Source: Marsupella aquatica
Taxonomy: Eukaryota > Marchantiophyta
Length of the DNA: 64,000 nt
Direction: 5' to 3'
NCBI GenBank assembly: GCA_973895155.1
Contig: OZ316892.1
Location: forward strand, 26,598,001 to 26,662,000
Below the pieces are notes generated by a model that was not told the origin of the DNA, ran no database searches, and saw nothing but the letters and a program-made list of their open reading frames with translations. How positions within the stretch are numbered: position 1 is the first letter of the stretch; the number at the start of each line of letters is the position of its first letter. This document shows, one piece after another, positions 53,211-64,000 of this stretch. The translations under genes were made by a program, and so were the position numbers.

Positions 53211-56200
53211 AGCACGGATAGATACATGCAGCCAGCTAATTATGTCATTGTAAAGGAGGATGCTGTGTAGCTAGCTGCACTGTAGAGGAAAATTACTCAT
53301 CGATCCTATTCGAGAGAAGAGAACTGATCCAATTCAAGCAAAAATTGGCTTGCATACTGTCCCGATGATGAGTAAAAGTCCCGATGATGAGTAAAATAAT
53401 GCACCCTGTAGTAGAAGTACGTACAACTATATATGTCATTAAGGCGCCAAAGGAGGATGGGGTGCTGCTGCAATACATAAAAAAGTTGCAGATCGATACA
53501 GAAAACGTCAAGCCGGAAACAACTAGTGCAGATGGGACTTTCCTGAAGACGCAGCGTATAATGACAATCATGCATTTGCAGCACACCACAGGCTGGTCAG
53601 GATCCACCTGAAGCGACATATCGAACTCGAATCCAGGTAAATGCCTTGCCTTATTCCTTGCTCATGAGACTCCAGCTAGCGAAGAAACCTCAAGGAGGGA
53701 AGCTGCTGCAAAACCTTCTTTCGACCACCACAAGTCCCCGAACGAGTCCCAGTAGCAGCTGCTCAGATACTCGATCAACTGATCGCAGCTGGAGGAATTG
53801 ATCCGCTATCGCAGCAACAACAGACCGTCCATCTTCATTTCCTGGCAGTCGAGTTGGGAGTCCATGATGTCACATCGCCAAACTGATCCAGGAGTTCCTG
53901 AATAATCGTTGTGTAGATGCGATATTAGCAATGATCATCGTGATGCAAGCACTGTACAAAGCACAAGGGGTGGTGAGCATCGTACCGCCAAGCGACAGGA
54001 AGCAACGGCTACTTTTGCAGCTGTCTTTGCATAAGCAGAAATTGAGTGACTCTGGGTTGAAAAGTTCATCAAGAATGTTAAGGATCGATCAGGCGACCAG
54101 AACCACAAGACGAGACTTATAACAGGATTCTTAGGAGGCCAGCCAAGCCAAGCCCACGGTGGACGGTTTGGAGCAAGGTTTCGAGGAGCATCTACAAAGT
54201 ACGTTAGTCAGTAGCATCCATGCTATTTCGATGAACACCTAGAGGGTACTGGCTAGCAAAGCGGGGCTTACCGATGCCGATCGATGTCATGGAGGAGACG
54301 ACTAGAGGATTCAATCCATCCAACAATGTCATAATCCCTCGGTCAAGTGAGTAGAATTGTTTTTCAGACTTATTACATGAGACATCATAATTGTCGCTTT
54401 GCATCATCATGTATATGAGGTCCTGCATATATTCTTTGAACCTAATATATAAACCGTCCAATACGTGTGTTGACCACTAAAGCATAGAAGTTTGCCCCGT
54501 TACCATCGAAGCCACTGTAGCTAGAGAATGCCGGAATGGAGTTCTGTTCATGGCGTGCGCGGAGGTTTACAATGTACTACCCTTCAACGTGCGAAAAGGG
54601 ACTTGGGAAGACATCACACTGACACCACCAGTCGCTGACAAATCAATGCCGAGATGCTTGGTAGTTTCCAATGCAAGTCATAGACTCTAATCATCATCAA
54701 AGCGACATGTGCAAGAGCACGTTTGTGCTGAAGATCATTGATCCTCATTTAAACACAGGGTTTGGAGGTTGCAAGTTTCCTTGTGGTATAACTCGTGTTT
54801 CAGACTTTCAGGTAACGAATCTGTCGTTCCTACAGTGAACAGGATGGTAACCTGCATTGCAAACTACCAAGCATCGATCTCCTCCTTCATGACAAATGTC
54901 ATTCTGCTTTTCTCCCAAGTCCATTCTCGCACGTCACAGGGGAGTACATCGTCAACCTCAGCGCACGCCATGAACAGAGTTCCATTCCTGCATGTTTCTC
55001 TAGCTACGGTAGCTTCGATGGGAACGAGGCGAACTTCCATGCTTTAGTGACGGATTGCAACCTCGAGTATATATATTGTAAACTCGATTGCAATGTTCTA
55101 AAGCCATATTCTCAGTTTTGATTAGTGCTCAGAAACTCAGACAATGAATCCCCCGTCCCAAGGTGTCCCAAGGTGTCCCACTACTTAATTAATATTAGTC
55201 TCCAGTTCTATTTCTGCGAAGTCATCTACAGTAGTCTTTTAAGTCTCTCACTTGCTTGTTCAACCTGGCTTGCACTATGGAGTCAAAACAAGCAACCGTC
55301 CTCGCTGTACATTTGTTTTTGTGAATGGACTTCTCCAAAGGGAATGTGCTTGGCCTAAAGAGCATACTAATATTAGCCAAACACACTGGTTGAAACTAAT
55401 TTGGATATGGCTTGTGTTTAGTAGAGGGTCTATCAACAACCAAATAAATTGTCGCAGTGGCAAGTTAAACTGTCTGTTTCTGGAAAACATGTTTTTTTCA
55501 TCTGTGTTCAATCAGCCAAAATTAATGTTTCTGTGCATGCCTCCCTGGATGGCCCCTGCTTCACCCTCCATGTATTGGCTTTCTATCCTGCACTGGCCCA
55601 TGGGGAATCACTCGACGTTAGATTATTAAAATGGGGTGCAAGCAAATGAAGATTAGTTTTTATCTTGTGGGGTTAATAATTATAATCAAAATCTTACACT
55701 AAAGACATTTAAACTCCAATTTTAGTAATAATATTAATTTTTATATTTAGCAAGGTTATAAAAATTTGGCAAGTTAGTATAATAAAGGGTACAAGAGTTT
55801 CAGGGGTTTTACTCTAAGTGATTCCCAATGGACATTGGCATTGTGTTTGTATAACTATAAAACTGCAATGGAAAGCTATTTTCAGGACCTACCATCTAGA
55901 ATGAGGGTTCTTGATCGTTCTATAGGGCATAATTAAGTTGAATTGGGGCAAATGAAGGTGAATTTCTGAAAATAAATGGTTTGAATGTATCTTGGAATGC
56001 ACTCAGTCATCTCTATTCAATCATGTTCAAATGACCCAGACTCAAGTCTATATATATGTTCAGAGAGACCACACATTGAGTTTGGAAATGTGCCTATCAC
56101 TTTCCAGATTCAGTCATGCATTAATCAGCAAAGAATGGTCAAGCTAAGTATGGAATACGTGGCTACAGTGCATGCAGTGCAAGGCCCCGTCTTGCACCTT

Positions 56201-57797
56201 ATAGATGGTTTGGTATATGTCATCATAAGTGCAAATCCAAGTGAACTTGCAGTATAGATGAAAAGTACTGGAGATAAATTCCTTAAGCATGGCCCCATTC
56301 TTGCAATTCTAGATGGTTAATCTGCACTACATCATAAGTGCAATTAAAACCCTATGGATCTTGCACTTAGAGATCAAACTAGAGACATTTGCTTGGTGCA
56401 ACAAACTTTTTGATTGCAATACTTTTTTGGTGGGTAGCAAAGAGTCACAACGTTCCTGTGTGGTGCAAGGGGTGGCAGTGTATTGCGTACTCAACACCAA
56501 ATGCTGCTGCAAATCAACCAAGCGAGAGGACCTGGAGGGAAAAACGTTGCAAGCTAGGTTGAGGCACTTAATCTTGGGGCATTAACTTTATTGAGCAGGA
56601 TGATAGAGAGCTAACCATTGCGATGCAGCTCAGGCTAGGCCCTGGTTCAGGTCTCTCCCTCTTCCAATGTACTGACTTATTGCTGGTTAATATACGCATT
56701 GCCTGCACTCTGAACCTGGCAACCAATAAAGAAACTAGCATGGCATGATTGCACAATCATAATAAACTAAGGCACCTCACCATGCAAGCAGGTGTTTGAA
56801 CAGTCTAGGCTAGGCCACTTCCCCTATTATATGGCCAGTGCATATTGGTGGTTTAATGGCAAGGAGTACACCAGGAGTAGACTTTTGTCATGATTTGAGA
56901 GAGGACAACATGCCCCAAACGCTACATTCCTTTCAACTGTATTTTCAAATCTGGTGAATGTTTAACCATAGGAAACTATAGGAGGGCATTAAGATAATTT
57001 GTTTAATAATTGAAGGTTTATCGCCAACAAAAATGGCCTGTCAATCCGAAAAACAAATCCTTGATCATGTATGATTGAAACCTAAGTAATTGGCTTGCTA
57101 GACTCTAGTTTTTGCAGCTTGATCCAAGATTGCCTTTGGCCCACCATGTCTCCTCCATTCTGGTGAGAAAGCTGTATTTTCTTTCTTGCTTGGAGTGAAT
57201 TCAAAGCTCAATACCCATGGACTTAGTTTCTCAATATAGACCCAGCTGTAACCAATAATCATAATGCCCAATGAGTCTGAAATGCGAGCATGGCAGTCCA
57301 CTCCTCTACCCAGCCATGCAGCAACATAACTTCTTGCATAGCTTAACTTTGGGTACCTTTGATTAATGATTATTTGGATAAATGGCCAAACTCATTCCAT
57401 TTGTAAATGTTTGTTAGGGTCAGGGTCAGCTTTGAATCCCGCTGCAAATGTGTACGCCATGGGCGCAAATACCTAGAATTTGAGGCATCCATGGTGGAGT
57501 CCAATAGTGTTCATTCACTGAGAGTTTCAAATTGATCAAGAACTTACTAGACAGATCAATAGATGTAATTATTTAGATGTGCCTGGCCATGCCATGTGTA
57601 TCTGCTTGAATAAGCTGAAAAGAAAACATGGATATAAGCAGTGGTAACCTTGGTTGCACCAACTACTCATGTAAGGGCCTTTGTGCCTCTTCTGCCTCTC
57701 AGGCCTTTCCCTCTCGTTATTGAATGGGTGTTTTTGCCGGTGGGATCCTGTCTCCCAGTATCTGGTTGTAAGTAAAGAAGAGAGTTACTCTAAACCC
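53211..57797. other. Long spacer, no recognised gene
   Basis: No family signature was found in any open frame, including the plus-strand frame at 53384-53611. Around 56100-56400 several ATAAGTGCA or TTGCACTTA-like boxes recur (for example at about 56226 and 56331), as in 39011-39500. AT-rich runs dominate 55630-55800. Confidence 0.35.
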
Positions 57798-59520
57798 CTA
57801 AACGTGGCAAGATAATACCTGAATACAACATGACCCGCCGACACTAGAACCAAGGATGGATCTTGTACACGGAGTAGCGGACTTGACAAATCGGTTGATA
57901 ATGAATTTGACCTTGCTGACTACTTTCTCCTTCCCTTTGTTGTTGTTGTTGTTTTTGTTCTTCTTCTTCTGATTATTGTGAAGGTACTCTGTCTCCCACT
58001 TTGATGCTTGCAAAATGCCTAGGTTCTGCGCCACCTCCAGATCAAAAGCTCCAGACAGAAGCCCTGCTTGTGAAGAAACCGTGCCCCACTCTTGTGGTGC
58101 CATTGACTTACCAAGGAATTCCGCAGGTGCCACTAGCGAATAGTTAATTTTCCATTGAAACTGCCCAAATTAGGATGCCTTCTTGGATACTTAGATGGTC
58201 GAGACTGAGTGGAATTAACCCCTCCTACATTCACAAAGCACCTCTCCGAGAGATGTGTCAGGGAGAAACAGAACAGACACCGAGGTTGCTTATCAATAGT
58301 CACACAAGTAATCAAAATCTCTTCTGAATCATTCATTGATCTTAAAAACGATCCAAGGCTTCCACTGCCGAACCTGAGTCGATCTGCACCAGTATAATAA
58401 TACTGTGTTTATCGTGACCAATATGTCTCCGGATGACCTTACCAAATCTTAGGAAAACCGGATCAAGAACAAAAAAGATGACTGGGCTAGCCTTGACTAT
58501 CTGAATAGTCACCAAGAAGACTTTAAACGCCACAGGTTTTTCCGGATCAAAACCTGGTAGGTAGGCGTTAACCAAAACCTGTCTATCTTCAATAAGTAGG
58601 GGTTTGCCAAGTAAATTGCCGTATAAGCTCGCACCACTTGGTGCTCTACCAAAATAAGAGGCGAGGACAGGATCAACGCCTGAATCGAATTCACATCAAC
58701 CACCTTAATCATATACAGTGCATTTGCAATAGGTTTGAAGATGGCCAGTTGATGGGAGTGCGGGTGAGAGTGTTGTTAATTGTACAAATTCACCCAGATC
58801 TCCGCCTACTGAATATTCACCACCCCTCAAAACAAAGGACAACTTTATCTTCAAAGAATTGTATCTGCAGAGATTCAATAATCCCTGGAGCCAAGGATGC
58901 TTTGGGGGATGCTCTAGTAACCTCCGACTCCGGAACAGAAATGGGACCAGCATAAGTCTTTGATTGATTCTGCTCACGATTATTAGAAACAAATTTCCCG
59001 CTGATTACAATGAAAGGAATCTCTATTCCAATCCAGATAACTATGAGAATCCTGTTGATTCCGAGCCCTTTGACGCCTGGAATCCTCCGAGTTCCAATGG
59101 CTATCACCCCGACGAGCCATGACCAATAGCCGACCAGGCCATACAAAATAAAGCACCGAACCACACCCAGATTCACAACTGAATTACACGTCAATGAGTA
59201 TACCACTCTAGACGGATCACCGAAGTACACAGCAACTCAATCCCACAAAAAACCCCACCAAAAGTGATGATTCGGAGGGAATTTCTCCCAAAAATCCAAC
59301 TAACTCCGATGTCGCGCCAAAACTCAAAAATTTGAATGGCTACCAGGGTAATGAAACCACTACATTCTGCTCATCACTTCGCATATTTGCGAAGGAAAGC
59401 CATCCTCCCCGCACATGAACCACGCCGCTCACCCCGCTCCCCTCCGCTCCGCTCTCCGCTCTCCGCTCAGCCCTCCGCCTCCTAGCTAGGATTCGATTTT
59501 TTGTTTCCACCACTCGGCTA
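57798..59520 (-). pseudogene. L1-type LINE ORF1 with zinc knuckle, inverted relative to ORF2
   Basis: Several overlapping minus-strand frames between 59230 and 57798 form a broken ORF1. The clearest signature is CLFCFSLTHLSERC (Cys-X2-Cys-X4-His-X4-Cys) near 58260, the knuckle of plant L1 ORF1. Before it lies IIILVQIDSGSAVEALDRF and a VFLRFGKVIRRHIGHDKH stretch as in the DUF4283-type RNA-binding region. After it lies an Asn/Lys-rich NNQKKKNKNNNNNKGKEK stretch. Upstream (59300-59520) a GC-rich leader on the same strand looks like a 5' UTR. The frame is shifted many times. ORF1 protein normally packages LINE RNA. Confidence 0.65.
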
Positions 59521-60402
59521 ATGTCAATTTATTCTAGCCTGTAGTGGACCATGAATTGTCATGAATATCCACCGTCCTGCAATAAATATATCATGGGGCC
59601 TAAAAGACAAGGAAAGCATACCTACTATTGATCGACTGGAGCCAGATCAGGTTATTAAGCAGTGGCAGAAACTGCAAGAAGCTAAGATTTATCGGAGAAA
59701 AGCTCATTTAACTGTGGTAGAGGTGAAGCGAAAAAAGGCTCAAAAACTTCAGGAGGAATAGGAGTGTTTTGCTTCGTAAGATTCAACCTCTTCTGAAGAA
59801 AGTGATTATCCCTAGTGTTGGTGTTTGTGACAGTCCTATGAACCTAGATCTTGCAATCACACCAGAGGCACAGATTGGCTTCAAGGGATTATCAAGCCCT
59901 GATAAGCAGCGGAAATCTCACTTCCGTGAGTGGCAATCAACTTTATCTGAGCAATTGCTAGACATTGCTTATCCAGAGGTTGAAGTGAAGAGGACTGATT
60001 CTCATCTGGAAGGGTCTAATAAGGTTGTTCACCAAGTCATCAAGCAGTGGGAGAAGTCTCAAACTGTTGCTTCAGAGATCATTTGGTTCGACAAAACGTA
60101 AAGGAGGGTTAAATTTTGGTATTGAATTCGGATATTTCGAATAAGGCGTGCAAGGGCTTGTTCAAACAGCCGGAGTGCAAAGAGTCAATCAATCCTACAT
60201 CTGCTTTAATAGTACCGGTTGTGAAGCTTGGAGAAGCTTTGCATACCTAACAGGTTTACAACCTGTAATAGTGACTGAGGGAGTTTCACAACTTCCCGGA
60301 ATCACTGCTCTAAAAGGATTTGCTGGTTGTGAGGGTTGTGATGGAGGACGGTCCGAAATAATCTTGTAAGCTGGTTTTCAGGCTATTGGTTGGTGAGATA
60401 AG

Positions 60403-61404
60403 ATGAAATTACATATTGTTTCTCATAATGTTCAAGGTTTGTACGGGATGGACCGAATAGCTAAAATCCGGTTGTTCATAAGGGAGACTCGTCCTCACAT
60501 TGATATTCTTTGTGGTCAGGAACATCATTTGAGAATAGGTTGGCTTCCTTTGCTTCCATATCAAATTTGGCAAGAGGCTGAATTCTTTTGTTGTCCTGCG
60601 TTGGATGGCTGTATTGCGACAAGAGACCCAGAAGCTGATTCAGGGAAGGGTGGATTGTTCATAGTTATGGGCCCTGGCATGAAGAATTTGATCAGTTCGG
60701 TCGGCTACCTCTTTAGTGGGAGAGGTCTTTGGTGTACATTCAATCATCTGAAGCTAGGCTCGGGGGTTTCACTTCCACAAAAATGGCATATCACGTGCGA
60801 CGAAGGATAGGGTCATTTTATTGGTTGTAAGGGAAGACTTAAGAATTTTTGTAGAAGAACAATAGGGTCTTTTAAATTCAATTTTGAGACTTATAAAAAC
60901 ATTAGGCCTTTTTGATCCAATTTTTGGAATATTCCAAGAATATTCTAACTTTATAGGGATTAAAAAATAATAATTTTTTCTTACATTTTAGGGGGTCCGA
61001 GGCCTAAAAACATCGCAGGTGATGGGGAGGTCCCCATATAGTGAGACCCCTGAGAAGCTAGGTATCTTTTGGATAATCAACATTTATGCTCCAACTGGGG
61101 CAGAACGAGAGTTGGAACGGTCGAATCTCTGGAATGAGATTTTTCGGGTTGTTCCTAAGTAAATAATGATATAGCTTGGTTGATTACGGGTGATTTTAAT
61201 ATGATTGAGTTGAAGGATCAAATTAGTGGTCGTCCTCATATCATTGGAGGTTGTGAGAAGAGACCATGGACTCATTTGAAACTCGATTTGGAAAGGAAAA
61301 TGAAATGGGTTGATTCCTTTAAGGAGATTCCAGGGCAACTTCATTTTTCCTGGAGTAATAGGAGATCAGCAGGATTTCCTGGTGAGGGTGATCGTATTTT
61401 ATGA
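60403..61404 (+). pseudogene. LINE ORF2 endonuclease domain, split by a MITE
   Basis: The exonuclease-endonuclease-phosphatase fold of L1 ORF2 is recognisable by HNVQGL, CGQEHH (catalytic Glu), NIYAPT, GDFNM (catalytic Asp and Asn) and FSWSNRR. Coding runs from 60403 to 60758, stops inside the MITE at 60759-61054 and resumes at 61063 with an IFWIINIYAPTG stretch. Two stops near 61160-61180 and a TGA at 61402 add decay. In an intact element it nicks target DNA for target-primed reverse transcription. Confidence 0.85.
60759..61054. mobile_element. MITE copy 2, 296 bp, with 8-bp target duplication
   Basis: It starts CTCGGGGGTTTCACTTCC and ends with the reverse complement of CTCAGGGGTCTCACTATA. 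The inner boxes ATATCACGTGCGACG and CCATCACCTGCGATG mirror copy 1. The flanks are AAGCTAGG at 60751-60758 and 61055-61062. It lies within the endonuclease frame of the L1-type LINE. The interior is AT-rich and non-coding. Confidence 0.93.
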
Positions 61405-62129
61405 AGACTAGATAGGTGTTATGCTCCTCTGGTTTCCCCTCTTATTCCATTCACTATCACATCTAAGATATTCCTGCTCAACACCTGTCTGATCATCATT
61501 CGATCAGTATTTACTGTTCTTAATTTGGGATCTATCAATTCATTTCCTTCTTGGCTTAAAATGAATACTTCCCATTTCAAGGAGGTGTTATTCAGACAAC
61601 AAATGATTGGGTTGTTAGAGGCGGAAACTAGCAAGCTACAGAGAAGGAAGGTTCCCCTGATAAGAGCCTGGAAATTTGTCTTAAAAGGGCCACTAATTTT
61701 GCTAGGGCATGGAGCAAATGAAAAGCGTTGAATAAAGCGGCTCATGGAAAGTTTTTGACGGAACAACTTGCTAAGGCATAGGTGGAATTGGAATCCTCTC
61801 CACAGGAAAGCTTTCTTCAGGCCGGCTAATCACTCTGCATGTCAAAGTCTTCTCAGGCAGCAGGAGGATAAAAAAAAATGGATCCAAGATGCTATGAGAA
61901 TGAATTGGATACAGAATGGTGATAAATGTACGAAGTTGTAGTTTAATTCATTCAAATCAAAGGCATCAGCGATTGAATTGAAAGGGCTTTATGATGAAGC
62001 TGGTCAGGTGCAAGAGGAGTGGGGTGATATGGCTAAGATCGCGATTCGTAGACGTTTGTAGCGATCTTAGCCATATCATCTAAGCCTAATTCTGGATAAT
62101 TAAGGTTCATTTCAGATTACGCAGGAGGA

Positions 62130-63903
62130 AAAGAAAGGGTTAGAGGCAGAATTAACTCTTGATGAGATCCTATGTGCGACGAAAGCGCTTGGGTCTTTTA
62201 AAGCGCCTGGCCATAATGACATACCGGCTGAATTCTTCTTAGCCTTTTGGGAGCAATTGGCGCCGATGTTGCTTGAGGCCATTCAATGCAGCATTCAAAA
62301 AGGGAGGTTCAGTAAGAATTTTTTTAAAGGGCTCATTGTGTTGCTTTGGAGAAAAGGGGATGAAATGATGATTGAAAATAATCGTCCTATTGTACGTGCT
62401 ATTGACCGGTAAGCTACAAGATCGGAACTAAGACATTTTAGCTACGTCTTATCCGGATCTTGACTTGGAATGTATTGGATCAACAGTATGCTTATCTCCC
62501 TAGCAGATCTATCCATCATTCGATGCTCCTTATGAATTAGATGGTGGATCAGGCCATGTCATCATCTGATCCCTTTGTCTAGCTTAAATTGGATGTTATT
62601 AAGGCTTTTGACAGTGTGGAATGGATTTTCATGGTTTGTATGACGGAGAGGATGGGATTAGGGGAATTCTTCTTGAATTTCTTTCGTTCCATGACGGTCA
62701 ACGCTTCATCAGCACTTTTGATAAATGGAAAGGTTACGGCTCCATTTAACATTTCGGGTTCTGTTAGGCAAGGGTGCCCGATCTCACCTCTTTTCTTCAT
62801 TATCGCTAGGGAATGGTAAAGACTGTCTCTTAACAGAGAAGCTTTTTGGTGGAGGTTTAGAGGGTGTTTGTTTTCAGGAAGCAGGGCTACACTTAGCAAC
62901 AGTTCTATGCTGACAATACCACTGTGATACTGAAGGGGGATAAAAAAATATTGATTCATGCAAAGCAGTATTTGACATATTTACAGCGGCTTCAGGTTTG
63001 ACTTGTATCTGGGAGATTGTAAATGCAATTATGCTTAGTTATGTCCTGCTCCCAGGATGATCTTCACTGGATATGGGAGGGCCCGAGACAATACTCAAAA
63101 CTTCTCGGTTTTGTCTTTGGGGCTCGTGGTATTGATCATGGGTGTACATTGAGTCATGTAAAGGAGGTGCTACACAAAAAGCTGGTGCTCGCGAAGAGAA
63201 GACCTCTCTCATTTATAGCTAGAGTGTTGTTGGTTAATCACATTGTGATGGGATCACTTTGGTATCTCCTTATCCTATGGAGTGGTACCAATCAGGAATT
63301 ACACGCTGTGTATATGATTTTGGTTAATTTCCCATGGGAGGGATAGGCTATTTCAGCGAGCTGTAGAATTAACTCTCGTCTGTTGGCTCTGAAGAAAAAT
63401 GAAGGAGGTGTAGTAAGGGTTAATATCTTTTGAGCACCAGGTTGCTGCTATGGCTGCTTGGTTTATTTAATTTGCTATATATATCAGATGGTCATCACCC
63501 GTTACAGCTACTACTTCGTGCCAGAATCCAAGATCTCTTGGCTCATAAAATAATGGGGGGTGGATGATTTCTCATGGGTCTTTAACAAAAATGCAGAACT
63601 CTACCGTCTTCTGGCTCTGTTATTTGGAAAGTTATCCGTAGATCCTGGAACAAATTAAAAGTGTTTCTGGAGTTTGTAGTTCCAAATAATGTACAGGATG
63701 TCCTTGAAAGGTCGTTGTGGTCACCATCAGTTAATCCTAAGTTTATTTCCTCTATCGGGTGTAAGTCAGTGCAACAACGTCATTTGAAAGAGTTGGGGAT
63801 TAAGTGCTGGAAAGATGTGATGTCTAATACAATGACCCCTATTGAGCGGGAGGAGATGGACTCAACCTTGCAGCCACATGGCATTCAATGCGTTGCTGGA
63901 TAA
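62130..63903 (+). pseudogene. LINE ORF2 reverse transcriptase and C-terminal region
   Basis: From about 62130 the frame reads TLDEILCATKALGSFKAPGH, NDIPAEFFLAFWEQLAP, then after a broken stretch IKAFDSVEWIFMVCM, GKVTAPFNISGSVRQGCPIS and the active-site-like YADNTTVI (near 62908), where the usual DD is DN. Downstream pieces at 63023-63346 (KLLGFVFGARG) and 63661-63903 (KELGIKCWKDVM) are L1-like C-terminal sequences. Frames change repeatedly. Confidence 0.8.
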
Positions 63904-64000
63904 TTCCAAATTTGTTGATGCTCAAAAATCAAAATGCGGAAAGTAAAGTGTTGGCTTCTCAGATCCCGGTGAAAGAAGGAAATCTGGTTTGGGAAATTAC

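Larger units (their letters stand above)
59540..64000 (+). mobile_element. L1-type LINE, ORF1 tail and ORF2, truncated by window end
   Basis: Plus-strand frames at 59561-60101 look like an ORF1 tail (IKQWQKLQEAKIYRRKAHL). ORF2 starts near 60403. Its endonuclease has IVSHNVQGLYGMDRI, ILCGQEHHLR, NIYAPTGAERE (after the MITE), ITGDFNMIELKDQISGR and HFSWSNRRSAG. Its reverse transcriptase has LGSFKAPGHNDIPAEFF (62190), LDVIKAFDSVEWIF (62590), SVRQGCPISPLFFIIA and YADNTTVILKG (62910). Stops and frameshifts are frequent, so it is a dead copy. The C-terminal part runs to 63903 and no 3' end is visible in the window. Confidence 0.88.

Noticed and set aside
53384-53611. 75-codon plus-strand ORF
   Set aside because: No conserved motif; overlapping minus-strand ORFs of similar length suggest chance.

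Overview
This is a nuclear window from a land plant. The five cellular genes have short phase-consistent GT-AG introns and plant-type protein families: a Sec14/CRAL-TRIO protein with a plastid-like leader, an SMP-30-like beta-propeller, a TTC1-type TPR protein, a two-KH FUBP-like RNA-binding protein and an ELMO/CED-12 protein. The rest is dominated by retroelements, MITEs, a SINE family and many short tandem arrays. The transposon content (a LINE with a restriction-like endonuclease, and a Ty3 element carrying a DNA methyltransferase and a PHD finger) looks more like a non-seed plant (lycophyte, fern or bryophyte) than a flowering plant. That is inference; I cannot name the species.

Layout. 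0.6-2.8 kb: Sec14-like gene, minus strand, 7 exons. 3.96-4.53 kb: 51-bp minisatellite. 4.87-5.53 kb: small duplications and a Copia-type LTR end with an initiator-Met primer binding site. 5.9-7.15 kb: intronless SMP-30-like gene. 7.6-9.7 kb: AT-rich spacer with tandem duplications. 9.65-14.05 kb: decayed LINE with an N-terminal zinc finger, RT and restriction-like endonuclease. 14.2 kb: SINE. 14.8-15.3 kb: two tandem arrays. 16.2-17.2 kb: TPR gene. 19.9-20.3 kb: tandem repeat. 21.4-26.1 kb: KH gene, 6 exons. 26.2-32.7 kb: spacer with repeats and a second SINE copy with a perfect 18-bp target duplication. 32.7-37.6 kb: ELMO gene, 10 exons, one GC-AG intron. 38.8-39.5 kb: tandem arrays and a cluster of ATAAGTGCA boxes. 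40.6-47.55 kb: Ty3/gypsy element, minus strand. 47.8-49.3 kb: diverged tandem array, palindromes and a MITE. 49.3-57.8 kb: no recognised gene. 57.8-64 kb: L1-type LINE, ORF1 on minus and ORF2 on plus, with a second MITE copy inside its endonuclease.

The most interesting object is the Ty3/gypsy element. Between gag and reverse transcriptase it carries a recognisable C5-cytosine DNA methyltransferase (motifs I, II, IV, VI, VIII, IX and X), and after the integrase it carries a canonical C4HC3 PHD finger. It thus appears to encode both a chromatin 'writer' and a chromatin 'reader'. The copy is broken by frameshifts and by five in-frame stops that are all TAG, as expected if CAG codons decayed under plant CHG methylation.

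All five cellular genes, the restriction-endonuclease LINE and the Ty3 element lie on the minus strand. The genes look like unrelated housekeeping loci separated by transposon-derived spacers, and I see no functional cluster among them.
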